Below, piece by piece: positions 35,396 to 45,636 of a DNA stretch of 64,000 nucleotides (position 1 is the first letter of the stretch; each line of letters opens with the position of its first letter). The DNA lies in NCBI RefSeq assembly GCF_003583935.1, contig NZ_QYRN01000004.1, positions 360,278-424,277 on the forward strand, written 5' to 3'. The notes below the pieces were generated by a model. The model worked only from the letters and a program-made list of their open reading frames with translations, ran no database searches and was not told the DNA's origin. Source of the stretch: Aureimonas flava (GTDB lineage Bacteria > Pseudomonadota > Alphaproteobacteria > Rhizobiales > Rhizobiaceae). Both the position numbers and the translations under genes were made by a program.

Positions 35396-37645
35396 ATGGC
35401 TCACGGTAGGCTGATGGCATCGCAAACCACCACGATGGAAGGCGAGGTTCCCGCGCTCGGCGAGCGGCGTCGCTTCATGCTGGTGCCCGGGATCCTCGCG
35501 GTGATCGGCGCCCTGGTGACGGGCGCGATCTCCTTCGTCGTCCTCATGGGGCTGACGCCGATCGCTCCGACCGCGGCGGTGGTGAAGACGGCCACGGTGG
35601 TCAACGGCGTGTTCGTGCTGCTGCTGTGCGTGTTGATCGCGCGGGAGGTCATCCGCATGACCCGCGCGCGGCGCCACGGCAAGGCCGCCTCCCGCCTGCA
35701 TGTGCGCATCGTGCTCCTGTTCGCGATCGTGGCGGCGCTGCCGGCGCTGCTGGTCGCCATCGTCGCGGGCATCACGCTGGATCTCGGTCTCGACCGATGG
35801 TTCGAGATCCGCACCCGGACGATCGTCGATTCCTCGATCAACGTGGCCGAGGCCTACGTCAACGAGAACGCGCGAAACCTCCAGGGCTCGACGCTTTCGA
35901 TGGCGCAGGAGCTGCGCAGCCAGCGCCAGCTCTTCAATCTCGACCGCACTGGCTTCCGGGACCTCCTGACCGAGCAGGCGAAGGGGCGCTCGCTCCTCGG
36001 GGCGCAGCTTCTCGGCGGCGACGGCACGCCGTTCCTGCGGGCCGACATTCCCGTCGAGCGGCCCTTGCCCGTTCCGCCGGCCGACGCCCTCCAGCAGGCG
36101 GCGGAGGGCAATCTTGTCTTCATCCCGCCGGGCGTCACCAATCTCGTCGGCGCCGTGATGCGGCTGCGCGAGTTCGGCGACGTCTATCTCTACACGATCC
36201 GGGTCGTGGACCCGGAGGTGATCGGGGCGTTGCGGCTGATGCGCGAGCGCACGGCCGAGTATTCCAGCCTCGCCGACAACCGATTCGGACTGCAGATCGC
36301 CTTCGCGCTGCTCTACCTCGGCATCACGCTGATCGTCCTGCTCTCGGCGATCTGGACCGGCATCGGCGTGGCCGACCGTCTGGTCCGCCCGATCCGGCTC
36401 CTGATCTCGGCGGCGGACGAGGTGAGCGAGGGCAATCTGGGCGTGTCCGTGCCGGTGCGCGTGTCGGACGGTGACGTCGGCTCCCTGTCCAATACGTTCA
36501 ACAACATGATCCGCCAGCTTCGCAGCCAGCGGCACGAGTTGGTCAACGCCAAGGACGTGATCGACGAGCGACGCCGGTTCACCGAGGCGGTCCTGTCGGG
36601 CGTCACCGCCGGCGTTCTCGGCGTCGATCGTCGGGGCGCGGTGAACATGCTCAACCCCTCCGCCGAGCGCATCCTCTCGATCCGCGGCGAGGAAGTGATC
36701 GGCCGGCCGCTCGCTGAGGTGCTGCCGGCGATCAGCGCGGTCTATGCCGCCGCCCGGCACTCGCGCCGCCGCGAGCACCAGGAGCAGATCAAGCAGCGGG
36801 TGCGGGACCGCGAGCGGGCGCTCGACGTGCGCGTGACCTCCGAGGAGGAGGAAGCCGGCGTCAGCGCCAGCGTGGTCACGATCGACGACATCACCGACCT
36901 GGTGGACGCGCAGCGGTCCTCGGCCTGGGCGGACGTCGCGAGGCGCATCGCGCACGAGATCAAGAATCCGCTGACGCCGATCCAGCTTTCGGCCGAGCGC
37001 ATCCGCCGCCGCTACGGCAAGTTCATCGAGACCGACCGTGAGATCTTCGACCGCTGCGTCGACACGATCATTCGACAGGTGGCCGACATCGGCCGGATGG
37101 TGGACGAGTTCTCCACCTTCGCGCGCATGCCCAAGCCGACGCTGGAGGAACGCGACCTGCGCGAGGCGCTGCGCGAGGCCGTGTTCATGCGCGAGCTGGC
37201 GGCGCAGGGCATCACGATCGAGGGCCGGTTCGGCGACCGTCCGCTGATGGGATCCTACGACCTGCGGCTCCTCTCGCAGGCCTTCGGCAACCTCGTGAAG
37301 AACGCGGTCGAGGCGATGGAGACGCTGGAGGACCACGCGGGCCGCATCGTGGTGCGCGCCTACGCGGCGGACGGGGCGAACGTGGTCGAGATTGAAGATA
37401 ATGGTCTCGGCTTCCCGAAGGAGGATCGAGATCGACTTCTCGAGCCCTATATGACGACCCGCGAAAAGGGGACGGGCCTCGGCCTCGCCATCGTGCGCAA
37501 GATCGTGGAGGAGCACGGCGGCACGATCGCGCTGGACGACGCGCCCGGCCCGGAACGCGGCGCGCTCGTCCGCATCCGTCTTCCGGCCTCCGACGGACCC
37601 GAGCCTGCCCAGACGACGAACTCAGAAGAACACGGTGAACATTGA
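35396..37645 (+). CDS. ntrY: nitrogen regulation membrane sensor kinase NtrY
   Basis: A membrane histidine kinase partner of NtrX. The 749 residues start with hydrophobic helices near residues 28-50, 60-80 and 100-125, then a periplasmic or extracytoplasmic stretch. A further helix (IAFALLYLGITLIVLLSAIWTGIGV) precedes a HAMP domain, then PAS and the kinase core with RRIAHEIKNPLTPIQLSAERI (phospho-His) and GTGLGLAIVRKIVEEHGG. ATG codons at 35396 and 35414 are both possible starts. It follows ntrC after 58 bases. Confidence 0.95.
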   Translation: MAHGRLMASQTTTMEGEVPALGERRRFMLVPGILAVIGALVTGAISFVVLMGLTPIAPTAAVVKTATVVNGVFVLLLCVLIAREVIRMTRARRHGKAASRLHVRIVLLFAIVAALPALLVAIVAGITLDLGLDRWFEIRTRTIVDSSINVAEAYVNENARNLQGSTLSMAQELRSQRQLFNLDRTGFRDLLTEQAKGRSLLGAQLLGGDGTPFLRADIPVERPLPVPPADALQQAAEGNLVFIPPGVTNLVGAVMRLREFGDVYLYTIRVVDPEVIGALRLMRERTAEYSSLADNRFGLQIAFALLYLGITLIVLLSAIWTGIGVADRLVRPIRLLISAADEVSEGNLGVSVPVRVSDGDVGSLSNTFNNMIRQLRSQRHELVNAKDVIDERRRFTEAVLSGVTAGVLGVDRRGAVNMLNPSAERILSIRGEEVIGRPLAEVLPAISAVYAAARHSRRREHQEQIKQRVRDRERALDVRVTSEEEEAGVSASVVTIDDITDLVDAQRSSAWADVARRIAHEIKNPLTPIQLSAERIRRRYGKFIETDREIFDRCVDTIIRQVADIGRMVDEFSTFARMPKPTLEERDLREALREAVFMRELAAQGITIEGRFGDRPLMGSYDLRLLSQAFGNLVKNAVEAMETLEDHAGRIVVRAYAADGANVVEIEDNGLGFPKEDRDRLLEPYMTTREKGTGLGLAIVRKIVEEHGGTIALDDAPGPERGALVRIRLPASDGPEPAQTTNSEEHGEH

Positions 37646-39006
37646 TGGCAGCGGACATCCTGATCGTTGACGACGAAGCCGACATCCGCGAGCTGGTCGC
37701 CGGCCTTCTCGACGACGAAGGCTACGAGACGCGCATGGCGAGCAACTCGGACGCGGCGCTCCAGGCGATCGCCGACCGCGTGCCGCGGCTGATCTTCCTG
37801 GACATCTGGCTGCAAGGCAGCCGGCTCGACGGGCTGGACGTCCTGGACGCGATCCGGGCCCAGCATCCGGAGGTGCCGGTGGTCATGATCTCGGGCCACG
37901 GCAACATCGAGACCGCCGTCTCTGCCATCCGGCGCGGCGCCTACGACTATATCGAGAAGCCGTTCAAGGCCGACCGGCTCGTGCTGATCGCCGAGCGCGC
38001 GCTGGAAACCTCGAAGCTGAAGCGTCAGGTCTCGGAGCTGAAGCGTCGCTCCAGCGATTCTCCCGAGCTTCTCGGCAAGTCGCATCCGATGAATCAGCTT
38101 CGCGCCACGATCGAGCGCGTGGCGCCGACCAACAGCCGCGTCATGATCCTCGGCCCCTCGGGCTCCGGCAAGGAGATGGTGGCCCGCGCGATCCACGCCG
38201 CCTCCGCGCGCGCCAAGGGCCCCTTCATCGCCCTGAACGCGGCGGCGATCACGCCCGACCGCATGGAGGTCGAGCTGTTCGGCACCGAGACGCCCCCGGG
38301 CGTCGAGCGCAAGGTCGGCGCGCTGGAGGAGGCGCACGGGGGCGTCCTGTATCTCGACGAGGTGGGCGACATGCCGCGCGAGACGCAGAACAAGATCCTG
38401 CGCGTCCTGACCGAGCAGACCTTCGAGCGGGTCGGCGGCGCCAAGCGCGTCAAGGTCGACGTGCGCATCGTCTCCTCGACTTCGCAGAACCTCGAATCGC
38501 TGATGGCGGAGGGCACGTTCCGCGAGGACCTGTTCCATCGCCTCGCCGTGGTGCCGATCTCCGTTCCGCCGCTCGCGGACCGCCGTTCCGACATCCCGAT
38601 CCTGATCGAGGCCTTCATGCGGCAGATCGGCGACCAGACGGGCATCCGGCCGAAGGCGCTGAGCCCCGAGGCGCTGGCCGTGCTCCAGTCGAGCGACTGG
38701 CCCGGCAACATCCGCCAGCTCCGCAACAACATCGAGCGGCTGATGATCCTGTCGCGGCAGGACGGCGCCGAGGCGATCTCGGCGGACATGCTGCCGCACG
38801 AGGTGAGCGACATGCTGCCGAGGACCCCCAGCCAGTCGGACGGGCGGATCCTGGCTCTGCCGCTGCGCGACGCGCGCGAGGTGTTCGAGAAGGAATACCT
38901 GGTCGCCCAGATCAACCGGTTCGGCGGCAACATCTCGCGCACGGCCGAGTTCGTCGGCATGGAGCGGTCCGCGCTCCACCGGAAGCTGAAGTCGCTGGGA
39001 ATCTGA
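37645..39006 (+). CDS. ntrX: response regulator NtrX
   Basis: Partner of NtrY. The 453 residues are receiver (Asp53 in FLDIWLQG), AAA+ domain (Walker A GPSGSGKEM; Walker B GGVLYLDEVGDM) and a Fis-like helix-turn-helix at the C-terminus (NISRTAEFVGMERSALHRKLKSLGI). The loop corresponding to GAFTGA in NtrC is replaced (ELFGTETPPGVERKVG), so contact with sigma-54 is doubtful. The ATG at 37645 overlaps the ntrY stop by one base; TTG at 37642 is an alternative. Confidence 0.96.
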   Translation: MAADILIVDDEADIRELVAGLLDDEGYETRMASNSDAALQAIADRVPRLIFLDIWLQGSRLDGLDVLDAIRAQHPEVPVVMISGHGNIETAVSAIRRGAYDYIEKPFKADRLVLIAERALETSKLKRQVSELKRRSSDSPELLGKSHPMNQLRATIERVAPTNSRVMILGPSGSGKEMVARAIHAASARAKGPFIALNAAAITPDRMEVELFGTETPPGVERKVGALEEAHGGVLYLDEVGDMPRETQNKILRVLTEQTFERVGGAKRVKVDVRIVSSTSQNLESLMAEGTFREDLFHRLAVVPISVPPLADRRSDIPILIEAFMRQIGDQTGIRPKALSPEALAVLQSSDWPGNIRQLRNNIERLMILSRQDGAEAISADMLPHEVSDMLPRTPSQSDGRILALPLRDAREVFEKEYLVAQINRFGGNISRTAEFVGMERSALHRKLKSLGI

Positions 39007-39018
39007 TCTAGCCCTCCG

Positions 39019-40401
39019 ATGCCCATGAAGATCGTGATCTGCGGCGCCGGCCAGGTCGGCTACGGCATTGCCGAGAGCCTGGCGGGCGAGCGCAACGACG
39101 TATCGGTCATCGACACGTCGCCCGCGCTGATCGCCAACGTGCGCGAGAACCTGGACGCCAAGGGCATCGTCGGACACGGCGCCTTCCCGGACATCCTCGC
39201 GGAGGCGGGCGCGGCCGAGGCGGACATGCTGATCGCCGTGACGCTGCACGACGAGGTGAACATGGTCGCCTGCCAGGTGGCCCATTCGCTGTTCAACGTG
39301 CCGACCAAGATCGCGCGCATCCGATCCCAGGCCTACCTCCAGCCGCATTGGCAGGACCTGTTCTCGACCGACCACATGCCGATCGACGTGGTGATCTCGC
39401 CCGAGATCGAGGTCGCGCAGATGGTCTTGCGGCGTATCGCGCTGCCCGGCGCGGTCGACACGGTGCGCTTCTCCGAAGGCTCGATCTCGCTGATCGCCAT
39501 CGAGTGCGGCGAGGACTGCCCGGTGCTCGGCACCCCGCTCGGGCAGCTTTCGGAACTGTTTCCCGACCTCGGCGCGACCGTGGTCGGCGTCCTGCGCGAC
39601 GGAGCGATCTTCATCCCCAACGCGGTGGACGTCCTCTACGCGGGGGACCTCGCCTACGTGATCGTGGAGCAGTCGCAGGTGCGGCGGACGCTGACGATCT
39701 TCGGCCACGAGGAGCCGGACGCGGGGCGGATCGTGATCGCGGGCGGCGGCAATGTCGGCATGTCGGTCGCGATGGAGATGGAGAGCCGCAACCTCGCCTC
39801 GCGCCTGCGGCTCGTCGAGGCGGACGGCGCGCGGGCGCTGCTCGCGGCGGACAAGCTCAAGCGCACCATCGTGCTTCAGGGCAGCGCGCTCGACCCCACT
39901 ATCCTCCGCGAGGCGGAGATCGGCGAGTCCGATCTCATGGTGTCGCTGACCAACGACGACCAGATCAACGTGCTCAGCTCCGCGATGGCCAAGCGTCTAG
40001 GCGCGAAGTCGAATCTCGCATTGATCAACAGCCCGACCTTCCAGGACCTCGCCAAGCACCTGGGCATCGACGCCGTGCTCAACCCGCGCTCGGTGACCAT
40101 CTCGCGCATCCTCCAGCACGTCCGGCGCGGGCGCATCCGCGCCGTGCATTCGGTGCAGAACGGCATGGCCGAGGTGATCGAGGCCGAGGCGCTGGAGACG
40201 TCGCCGCTGGTTGGACAGCCGCTGCGCGAACTGGACATCCCGGACGGGATGCGAATCGGAGCGGTGACGCGCAACGGCGTGTTCATCCGCCCGACGGGGC
40301 AGACCCGCATCCGCCCCAAGGACAGGGTCGTCCTGTTCGTGCGCTCGGACACCGTTCGTCAGGTGGAGCAGTTTTTTCGCGTCAGCCTCGAGTTCTTCTG
40401 A
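39019..40401 (+). CDS. trkA: Trk potassium transport regulator TrkA
   Basis: A peripheral membrane NAD-binding protein required for Trk-type potassium uptake. The 460 residues form two tandem RCK modules: an N-terminal Rossmann part (MKIVICGAGQVGYGIAESLAGE) with its TrkA_C domain, and a second Rossmann part from about residue 236 (GRIVIAGGGNVGMSVAMEME) with a second TrkA_C domain. The ATGs at 39019 and 39025 are equally possible. The ntrX-trkA-hfq-hflX order is typical for Rhizobiales. Confidence 0.95.
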   Translation: MPMKIVICGAGQVGYGIAESLAGERNDVSVIDTSPALIANVRENLDAKGIVGHGAFPDILAEAGAAEADMLIAVTLHDEVNMVACQVAHSLFNVPTKIARIRSQAYLQPHWQDLFSTDHMPIDVVISPEIEVAQMVLRRIALPGAVDTVRFSEGSISLIAIECGEDCPVLGTPLGQLSELFPDLGATVVGVLRDGAIFIPNAVDVLYAGDLAYVIVEQSQVRRTLTIFGHEEPDAGRIVIAGGGNVGMSVAMEMESRNLASRLRLVEADGARALLAADKLKRTIVLQGSALDPTILREAEIGESDLMVSLTNDDQINVLSSAMAKRLGAKSNLALINSPTFQDLAKHLGIDAVLNPRSVTISRILQHVRRGRIRAVHSVQNGMAEVIEAEALETSPLVGQPLRELDIPDGMRIGAVTRNGVFIRPTGQTRIRPKDRVVLFVRSDTVRQVEQFFRVSLEFF

Positions 40402-40584
40402 TGTGGCGCTGCAACGCCCGGATACCTATCTCCGGGACGGCCCGTCCGAAAGATCGACGCGTATTGAACGGTTCGCCGCGCTGAAGGACAACCTTCGGCG
40501 GCGGAGCGTGCGGGTGGGCCGCGGTTTCCGTCTCGTCGCGCCCTTCCGGCGCGAGCACGGCAAGAACAAGAACAGGACAGTCCG

Positions 40585-40833
40585 ATGGCCGAACGTGCGC
40601 AGAACCTCCAGGATCTCTTTCTCAATACCGTCCGCAAGCAGAAGATCTCGCTGACGATCTTCCTCGTGAACGGCGTCAAGCTCACCGGGGTCGTGACCTC
40701 GTTCGACAACTTCTGCGTGCTGCTGCGGCGCGACGGACATTCGCAGCTCGTCTACAAGCACGCCATCTCCACGATCATGCCGTCCCAGCCCGTGAACATG
40801 AACGAGGCGGGGGACGAGGACAGGAAGGTCTGA
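40585..40833 (+). CDS. hfq: RNA chaperone Hfq
   Basis: Hexameric Sm-like protein that pairs small RNAs with mRNAs. The 82 residues hold Sm1 ([43 protein letters not shown]) and Sm2 with YKHAIST, and a short acidic C-terminal tail. AGGACAG precedes the ATG. A 183-base gap after trkA suggests its own promoter. hflX follows directly. Confidence 0.98.
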   Translation: MAERAQNLQDLFLNTVRKQKISLTIFLVNGVKLTGVVTSFDNFCVLLRRDGHSQLVYKHAISTIMPSQPVNMNEAGDEDRKV

Positions 40834-42243
40834 TTGACCGAACACACCGAAGAACACGAACCACGGGGCCCGATCGAGCACGAGAGGGTTCCCACGCGCG
40901 CGGCCGTCTTCGTGCCCATCGTGCGCCAGCGCGCGCCGGGCGAAGACGCGTCCGAGGCCGTGAAGCGCGGCGACGAGGAGCGGCTCGCCGAGGCGGAGGG
41001 CCTGGCGCTCGCCATCGAGCTTCAGGTCGTGGCGCGCGGCATCGTGCCCGTTTCCAAGATCCAGCCGGCGACGTTGATCGGGTCCGGTAAGGTCGAGGAA
41101 CTGGCCGGCCTGATCGCGGCCGAGAAGATCGGGCTGGTGATCGTCGACCATCCGCTGACCCCGGTGCAGCAGCGCAACCTGGAGAAGGAACTCAACGCGA
41201 AGGTGCTGGACCGTACCGGCCTGATCCTGGAGATCTTCGGGCGGCGGGCGCGCACCAAGGAAGGCCGGCTCCAGGTCGAGCTCGCGCACCTGAACTACCA
41301 GCGCGGCCGCCTCGTGCGGAGCTGGACGCACCTGGAGCGCCAGCGCGGCGGTGCGGGCTTCCTCGGCGGCCCCGGCGAGACGCAGATCGAGGCCGACCGC
41401 CGGCAGCTCCAGGAGAAGATCAAGCGCCTGGAGAAGGAGCTGGAGCAGGTGCGCCGGACGCGCGCGCTGCACCGGGCGAAGCGCAAGAAGGCGCCGCACC
41501 CGATCGTGGCGTTGGTCGGCTATACCAATGCCGGCAAGTCGACGCTCTTCAACAAGGTGACGGGCGCCGAGGTGCTTGCCAAGGATCTCCTGTTCGCGAC
41601 GCTGGACCCGACCCTCCGGCGGATCAACCTGCCGCATGGGACGGAAGTGATCTTCTCGGACACGGTGGGCTTCATCTCCGACCTGCCGACCCATCTCGTC
41701 GCCGCTTTCCGGGCGACGCTGGAAGAGGTGGTGGAGGCGGACATCGTGCTCCACGTGCGCGACATCGCCAACCCGGACACGGCGGCGCAGGCCGCCGACG
41801 TGCGCAAGATCCTGTCGGACCTCGAGATCGACGCCGACGATCCGCAGCACGTGATCGAGGTGTGGAACAAGGCCGACCGTCTGGACGAGGCGGCGCGCGC
41901 CCAGATTGAGACCTCCGCGGCCTCGCATCCGCGCGGGCAGGCGGTGCACATCGTATCGGCGCTGACCGGAGAGAACGTCGGGGCGCTCCTGGCGGACATC
42001 GAGGGGCGGATCGCCGGTTTGGCCGAGCCCGTCTCCCTCGTGGTCCCGACCGAAGCCCTCGGCATCCTTCCCTGGGTCTACGACAATAGCGTCGTGCGCG
42101 AGCGCGAGGATCTGGAGGACGGCAGCGTGCAACTCGCGATCGACCTCACGCGGCAGGCCCGATCCGACCTCCTGCGGCTCAAGCATCGCCACCCGGACGT
42201 GCGGATCGAGGGGCTTCCGGCGATGGAGGAAGTGGAGGACTGA
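40834..42243 (+). CDS. hflX: ribosome-associated GTPase HflX
   Basis: A GTPase that binds 50S subunits and helps rescue or split ribosomes under stress. The 469 residues have the N-terminal HflX domain (LIGSGKVEELAGLI; GPGETQIEADRRQL), a coiled-coil linker, and the G domain with G1 GYTNAGKS (229-236), G3 DTVGFI and G4 NKAD. The start is TTG directly after the hfq stop; AGGAAGG 7 bases upstream, inside hfq, supports it. It is translationally linked to hfq. Confidence 0.95.
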   Translation: MTEHTEEHEPRGPIEHERVPTRAAVFVPIVRQRAPGEDASEAVKRGDEERLAEAEGLALAIELQVVARGIVPVSKIQPATLIGSGKVEELAGLIAAEKIGLVIVDHPLTPVQQRNLEKELNAKVLDRTGLILEIFGRRARTKEGRLQVELAHLNYQRGRLVRSWTHLERQRGGAGFLGGPGETQIEADRRQLQEKIKRLEKELEQVRRTRALHRAKRKKAPHPIVALVGYTNAGKSTLFNKVTGAEVLAKDLLFATLDPTLRRINLPHGTEVIFSDTVGFISDLPTHLVAAFRATLEEVVEADIVLHVRDIANPDTAAQAADVRKILSDLEIDADDPQHVIEVWNKADRLDEAARAQIETSAASHPRGQAVHIVSALTGENVGALLADIEGRIAGLAEPVSLVVPTEALGILPWVYDNSVVREREDLEDGSVQLAIDLTRQARSDLLRLKHRHPDVRIEGLPAMEEVED

Positions 42244-42251
42244 CGACCCGA

Positions 42252-42277
42252 GGCGGGAGGCGCAGCGTCCTCCCGCC
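42252..42277. terminator. hairpin between convergent hflX and mazG
   Basis: A perfect 9-bp stem GGCGGGAGG / CCTCCCGCC with an 8-base loop lies in the 39 bases between the two stops. There is no T-run on either strand. It is positioned to act as a bidirectional terminator or transcript end protector; the function is inferred. Confidence 0.5.
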
Positions 42278-42282
42278 GCATG

Positions 42283-43161
42283 TCACTCGGCCGAGCGGTT
42301 CTCGGCGCCCTTGGCCTGCTGCCAGAGCGATTCCTGATCTTCCAGGTCCATGTCGGCGAGCGAGCGGCCATCCGCCGCCGCCCGCGCCTCCATCGCGGCG
42401 AAGCGGGCGCGGAACTTCGCCACCGTTCGGCGCAACGCCGCGTCCGGGTCGATCTCGTGCCGCCGCGCGAGATTGACGACCGTGAACAGGATGTCGCCGA
42501 GCTCGGCCTCCTGCGCGTCGCGGTCGTCAGTCGCGGCGGCGCTCTCGAACTCTCCGGTCTCCTCGCGCAGCTTGGCGAGGATCGGGCCGGGCTCCGTCCA
42601 GTCGAAACCGACGGTGGCCGCCTTCTCCTGGATCTTGCGGGACAGCATCAGCGCGGGAAGGGCGCCCGGAACAGCATCGAGCAGGCCGCTCCCGCCGGCG
42701 TCGGTCGCCGGCATCCATTCGCCCGCCTCGGCAGGCGCGTCCGCCGCGCTCCGCATACGCTCGCGCGCCTCGCGCCGCTCGCGCTTCTCCTCCGCCTTGA
42801 TCCGCTCCCACTGGCCCTTGGCGGAGCGGGCGGATCGCGGCTCGACATCGCCGAAGACGTGGGGATGGCGGCGGATCATCTTGGCGGTGATGCCCTCCAC
42901 CACGTCGTCGAACGTGAAGAGACCGATCTCGGAGGCCATCTGCGCGTAGTAGACCACCTGAAGCAGCAGGTCGCCGAGTTCCTCGCGCAGATCGGGCGCG
43001 TCGCGCCGCTCGATCGCATCGACGACCTCGTAGGTCTCCTCGATCGTGTAGGGCACGATGGAATCGAAGTTCTGCTCCACGTCCCACGGGCAACCCGTCT
43101 CCGGCTGCCGCAACGCGGCCATGATCTCGACGAGACGCGCGATGTCGCGGGATGGCTGCAT
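42283..43161 (-). CDS. mazG: nucleoside triphosphate pyrophosphohydrolase MazG
   Basis: It hydrolyses NTPs and dNTPs to monophosphates, a house-cleaning enzyme. The 292 residues contain two MazG domains: the first with YTIEETYEVVDAIERRDAPDLREELGDLLLQVVYYAQMA (metal-binding EExxE/ExxD), the second with LREETGEFESA and EAELGDILFTVVNLARR. A variable linker joins them, and the last 35 residues (ADMDLEDQESLWQQAKG) are family-like. It lies just downstream of tRNA-Lys on the same strand. Confidence 0.95.
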   Translation of the reverse strand: MQPSRDIARLVEIMAALRQPETGCPWDVEQNFDSIVPYTIEETYEVVDAIERRDAPDLREELGDLLLQVVYYAQMASEIGLFTFDDVVEGITAKMIRRHPHVFGDVEPRSARSAKGQWERIKAEEKRERREARERMRSAADAPAEAGEWMPATDAGGSGLLDAVPGALPALMLSRKIQEKAATVGFDWTEPGPILAKLREETGEFESAAATDDRDAQEAELGDILFTVVNLARRHEIDPDAALRRTVAKFRARFAAMEARAAADGRSLADMDLEDQESLWQQAKGAENRSAE

Positions 43162-43180
43162 GGTGTCACCGGCAAAGGAA

Positions 43181-43256
<76 letters not shown>

Positions 43257-43407
43257 GGACGCCTACAGAAATGCTGCTGGAAGCGGGCGGACCATAGAAA
43301 GGCGGGCCCGCCCGGTCAACATGCCCGCGCCGCATTTGCCCGCATTTCCGCGCTGCGCTAGGACAGGCGCATCGACCGATCCAACCCGAGCCGAGCGCCG
43401 CATCCAC

Positions 43408-44148
43408 TTGCTACCCGATCCGACCTACTCGGCCGCGCTGGTGGCCGGCGCCCTGTCGTTCCTGTCGCCCTGCGTCCTGCCGCTCGTCCCGCCCTACCTC
43501 TGCTACATGGCCGGGGTGTCGGTGGACGACCTCCGGCGGCCCGCGGGCGCGGCCGGCCGGGGGCAGGGACGGATCGTCGCGGCGGCTCTCCTGTTCGTGC
43601 TCGGCTTCTCCACCGTGTTCGTCGCGCTGGGAGCGGGCGCCAGTTCGATCGGCTACCTTCTGCGTACCAACCTCGACTGGCTGAGCGTCGTCGCGGGTCT
43701 GGCCATCGTCGCCATGGGTCTGCATTTCCTCGGCGTGTTCCGTGTCGCGTTCCTGACGCGCGAGGCTCGGTTCCAGGCGCCGGCGGAACGCGGCAGTCTC
43801 CTCGGTGCCTATGCCATGGGCCTCGCCTTCGCCTTCGGTTGGACGCCCTGCATCGGGCCCGTGCTCGGCGCGATCCTCGGCATTGCCGGCAGCACGCAGA
43901 CCGTGGGCAGCGGCGCGGGGCTCCTGGCCGTCTATTCGCTGGGCCTCGGCATCCCGTTCCTCCTGGCGGCCCTGTTCTCCGGCGCGTTCCTGCGCGCGCT
44001 GCAGGGCTTCCGGTCCTATCTCGGGCTGGTCGAGAAGGTGATGGGCGGGTTGCTGGTGGTGACGGGCGTCCTGTTCCTCACCGGCGGCATGCAGGCCATG
44101 GCGTTCTGGCTGCTCGAAACCTTCCCCGCCTTCCAACAAATCGGCTAG
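43408..44148 (+). CDS. ccdA: CcdA-type thiol-disulfide membrane transporter
   Basis: A six-helix inner membrane protein of the CcdA/DsbD-beta family that passes electrons from cytoplasmic thioredoxin to the periplasm, for example for cytochrome c maturation. The two redox Cys lie in the symmetric motifs [19 protein letters not shown] and [15 protein letters not shown]. The proposed start is TTG at 43408 (246 residues), giving the normal family N-terminus. An ATG at 43321 in frame would add a 29-residue leader rich in Pro and Arg that does not resemble the family. Confidence 0.9.
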   Translation: MLPDPTYSAALVAGALSFLSPCVLPLVPPYLCYMAGVSVDDLRRPAGAAGRGQGRIVAAALLFVLGFSTVFVALGAGASSIGYLLRTNLDWLSVVAGLAIVAMGLHFLGVFRVAFLTREARFQAPAERGSLLGAYAMGLAFAFGWTPCIGPVLGAILGIAGSTQTVGSGAGLLAVYSLGLGIPFLLAALFSGAFLRALQGFRSYLGLVEKVMGGLLVVTGVLFLTGGMQAMAFWLLETFPAFQQIG

Positions 44149-44191
44149 CGCCCTCGACGCCCGCCGCGACGGCAGGCCGGAGAATCGAACC

Positions 44192-45544
44192 ATGAGCAGA
44201 ACCTGTCTTTCCGTCGTGCTGGCCGCGGGCGAAGGCACGCGCATGAAGTCGCGTCGGACCAAGGTCCTGCACGCGGTGGCCGGGCGCCCGCTCGTCGCCC
44301 ACGTGCTGGCGAGTTCGGCGGAGGCGGGCGCCGACGCCGTGGCGCTCGTGGTCGGGCGCGACGCCGACGCCGTGTCCGCCCTCGGGCGCGGCGCGGCAGA
44401 GACCGCCAGGTGCTTCGAGCAGACCGAGCGCCTCGGCACGGCGCACGCGGTGCTGGCGGCGCGCGACGCCATCGCCGAGGGCTACGACGACGTGCTGGTG
44501 CTGTTCGGCGACACGCCGCTCCTGTCGGCCGAAACGCTGCGCCGGGCGCGCATCCAGCTCGCGGACGGCGCCGCGGTTTGCGTGGTCGGCTTCGAGGCCG
44601 CCGACCCGGCCGGTTACGGCCGGCTGCTCATGGACGGCGCGCAGCTCGCGGCGATCCGCGAGGACAAGGACGCGACGCCGGACGAGCGCCGTGTGCGCTT
44701 GTGCAACAGCGGCGTGATGGCTCTCGACGGACGGCATGCGCTGGCGCTGCTGGATCTTGTCGGCAACGAGAACGCCAAGGGCGAGTTCTACCTGACCGAC
44801 GTGGTCGAGATCGCGCGCTCCGAAGGCTTGGGCGTTCGCGTGGTGCTGGCCGACGAGGTGGAGACGCTCGGCGTCAACACGCGGGCGGATCTCGCCCGCG
44901 TCGAGCAACTCTGGCAGGAGCGGCGCCGCGCCGAGATGATGGCGGCCGGCGTGACGCTGGTGGCGCCGCAGACCGTGTTCTTCTCCGCCGACACCCGGAT
45001 CGAGGCCGACGTCGTGGTCGAGCCGAACGTCGTGTTCGGCCCGGGCGTCAGCATCGGCACGGGCACGGTGGTCCATGCGTTCTCGCATGTCGAAGGGGCG
45101 ACGATCGGCACCGACGTCTCGATCGGTCCCTTCGCCCGGCTGAGGCCCGGCACGGAGATCGAAGCCAAGGCGCGGGTCGGCAATTTCGTGGAGACCAAGA
45201 ACACCAAGCTGGCCGCCGGCGCGAAGGTCAATCACCTGACGTACCTCGGCGACGCGTCCGTCGGGCCCCGCAGCAATATCGGCGCCGGCACGATCACCTG
45301 CAATTACGACGGCCACAACAAGTTTCGTACCGCGATCGGTGCGGACGCCTTCGTCGGCTCCAACTCCTCGCTGGTGGCACCGATCGTGATCGGCGACGGT
45401 GCCTATGTCGGGTCCGGCAGCGTGGTGACGGAGGACGTGCCCGACGAGGCGCTCGCCATCGGACGTGCGCGCCAGGTCACGAAGCCCGGTCGTGGCGCCG
45501 AGATCAACGCCCGCAACGCGGCCCGCAAGTCCGGCCGCGCCTAA
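44192..45544 (+). CDS. glmU: bifunctional GlmU (GlcN-1-P acetyltransferase / GlcNAc-1-P uridyltransferase)
   Basis: It makes UDP-GlcNAc, the precursor of peptidoglycan and of the lipid A made by the lpx genes at the start of the window. Residues 1-230 are the pyrophosphorylase ([28 protein letters not shown]). Residues 250-450 are a left-handed beta-helix acetyltransferase ([39 protein letters not shown]). GGAGAATCG precedes the ATG. It is followed by glmS, so two consecutive steps are adjacent. Confidence 0.97.
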   Translation: MSRTCLSVVLAAGEGTRMKSRRTKVLHAVAGRPLVAHVLASSAEAGADAVALVVGRDADAVSALGRGAAETARCFEQTERLGTAHAVLAARDAIAEGYDDVLVLFGDTPLLSAETLRRARIQLADGAAVCVVGFEAADPAGYGRLLMDGAQLAAIREDKDATPDERRVRLCNSGVMALDGRHALALLDLVGNENAKGEFYLTDVVEIARSEGLGVRVVLADEVETLGVNTRADLARVEQLWQERRRAEMMAAGVTLVAPQTVFFSADTRIEADVVVEPNVVFGPGVSIGTGTVVHAFSHVEGATIGTDVSIGPFARLRPGTEIEAKARVGNFVETKNTKLAAGAKVNHLTYLGDASVGPRSNIGAGTITCNYDGHNKFRTAIGADAFVGSNSSLVAPIVIGDGAYVGSGSVVTEDVPDEALAIGRARQVTKPGRGAEINARNAARKSGRA

Positions 45545-45636
45545 CCGTCTGACATCAAGTTTGACCCGCGCGTTAAGCCGTCCCTTGGCCGGGCCGTGGT
45601 AACGCTCGGGACGGGATCGAATCGAGGAACCGAACC

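Noticed and set aside
42283..43161. MazG as part of a mazEF toxin-antitoxin locus.
   Set aside because: There is no mazE or mazF nearby; it is the two-domain housekeeping pyrophosphohydrolase.
45545..45636. glmS ribozyme or riboswitch in the glmU-glmS gap.
   Set aside because: Only 92 bases, with no sign of the conserved glmS ribozyme core; this element is known mainly from Gram-positive bacteria.
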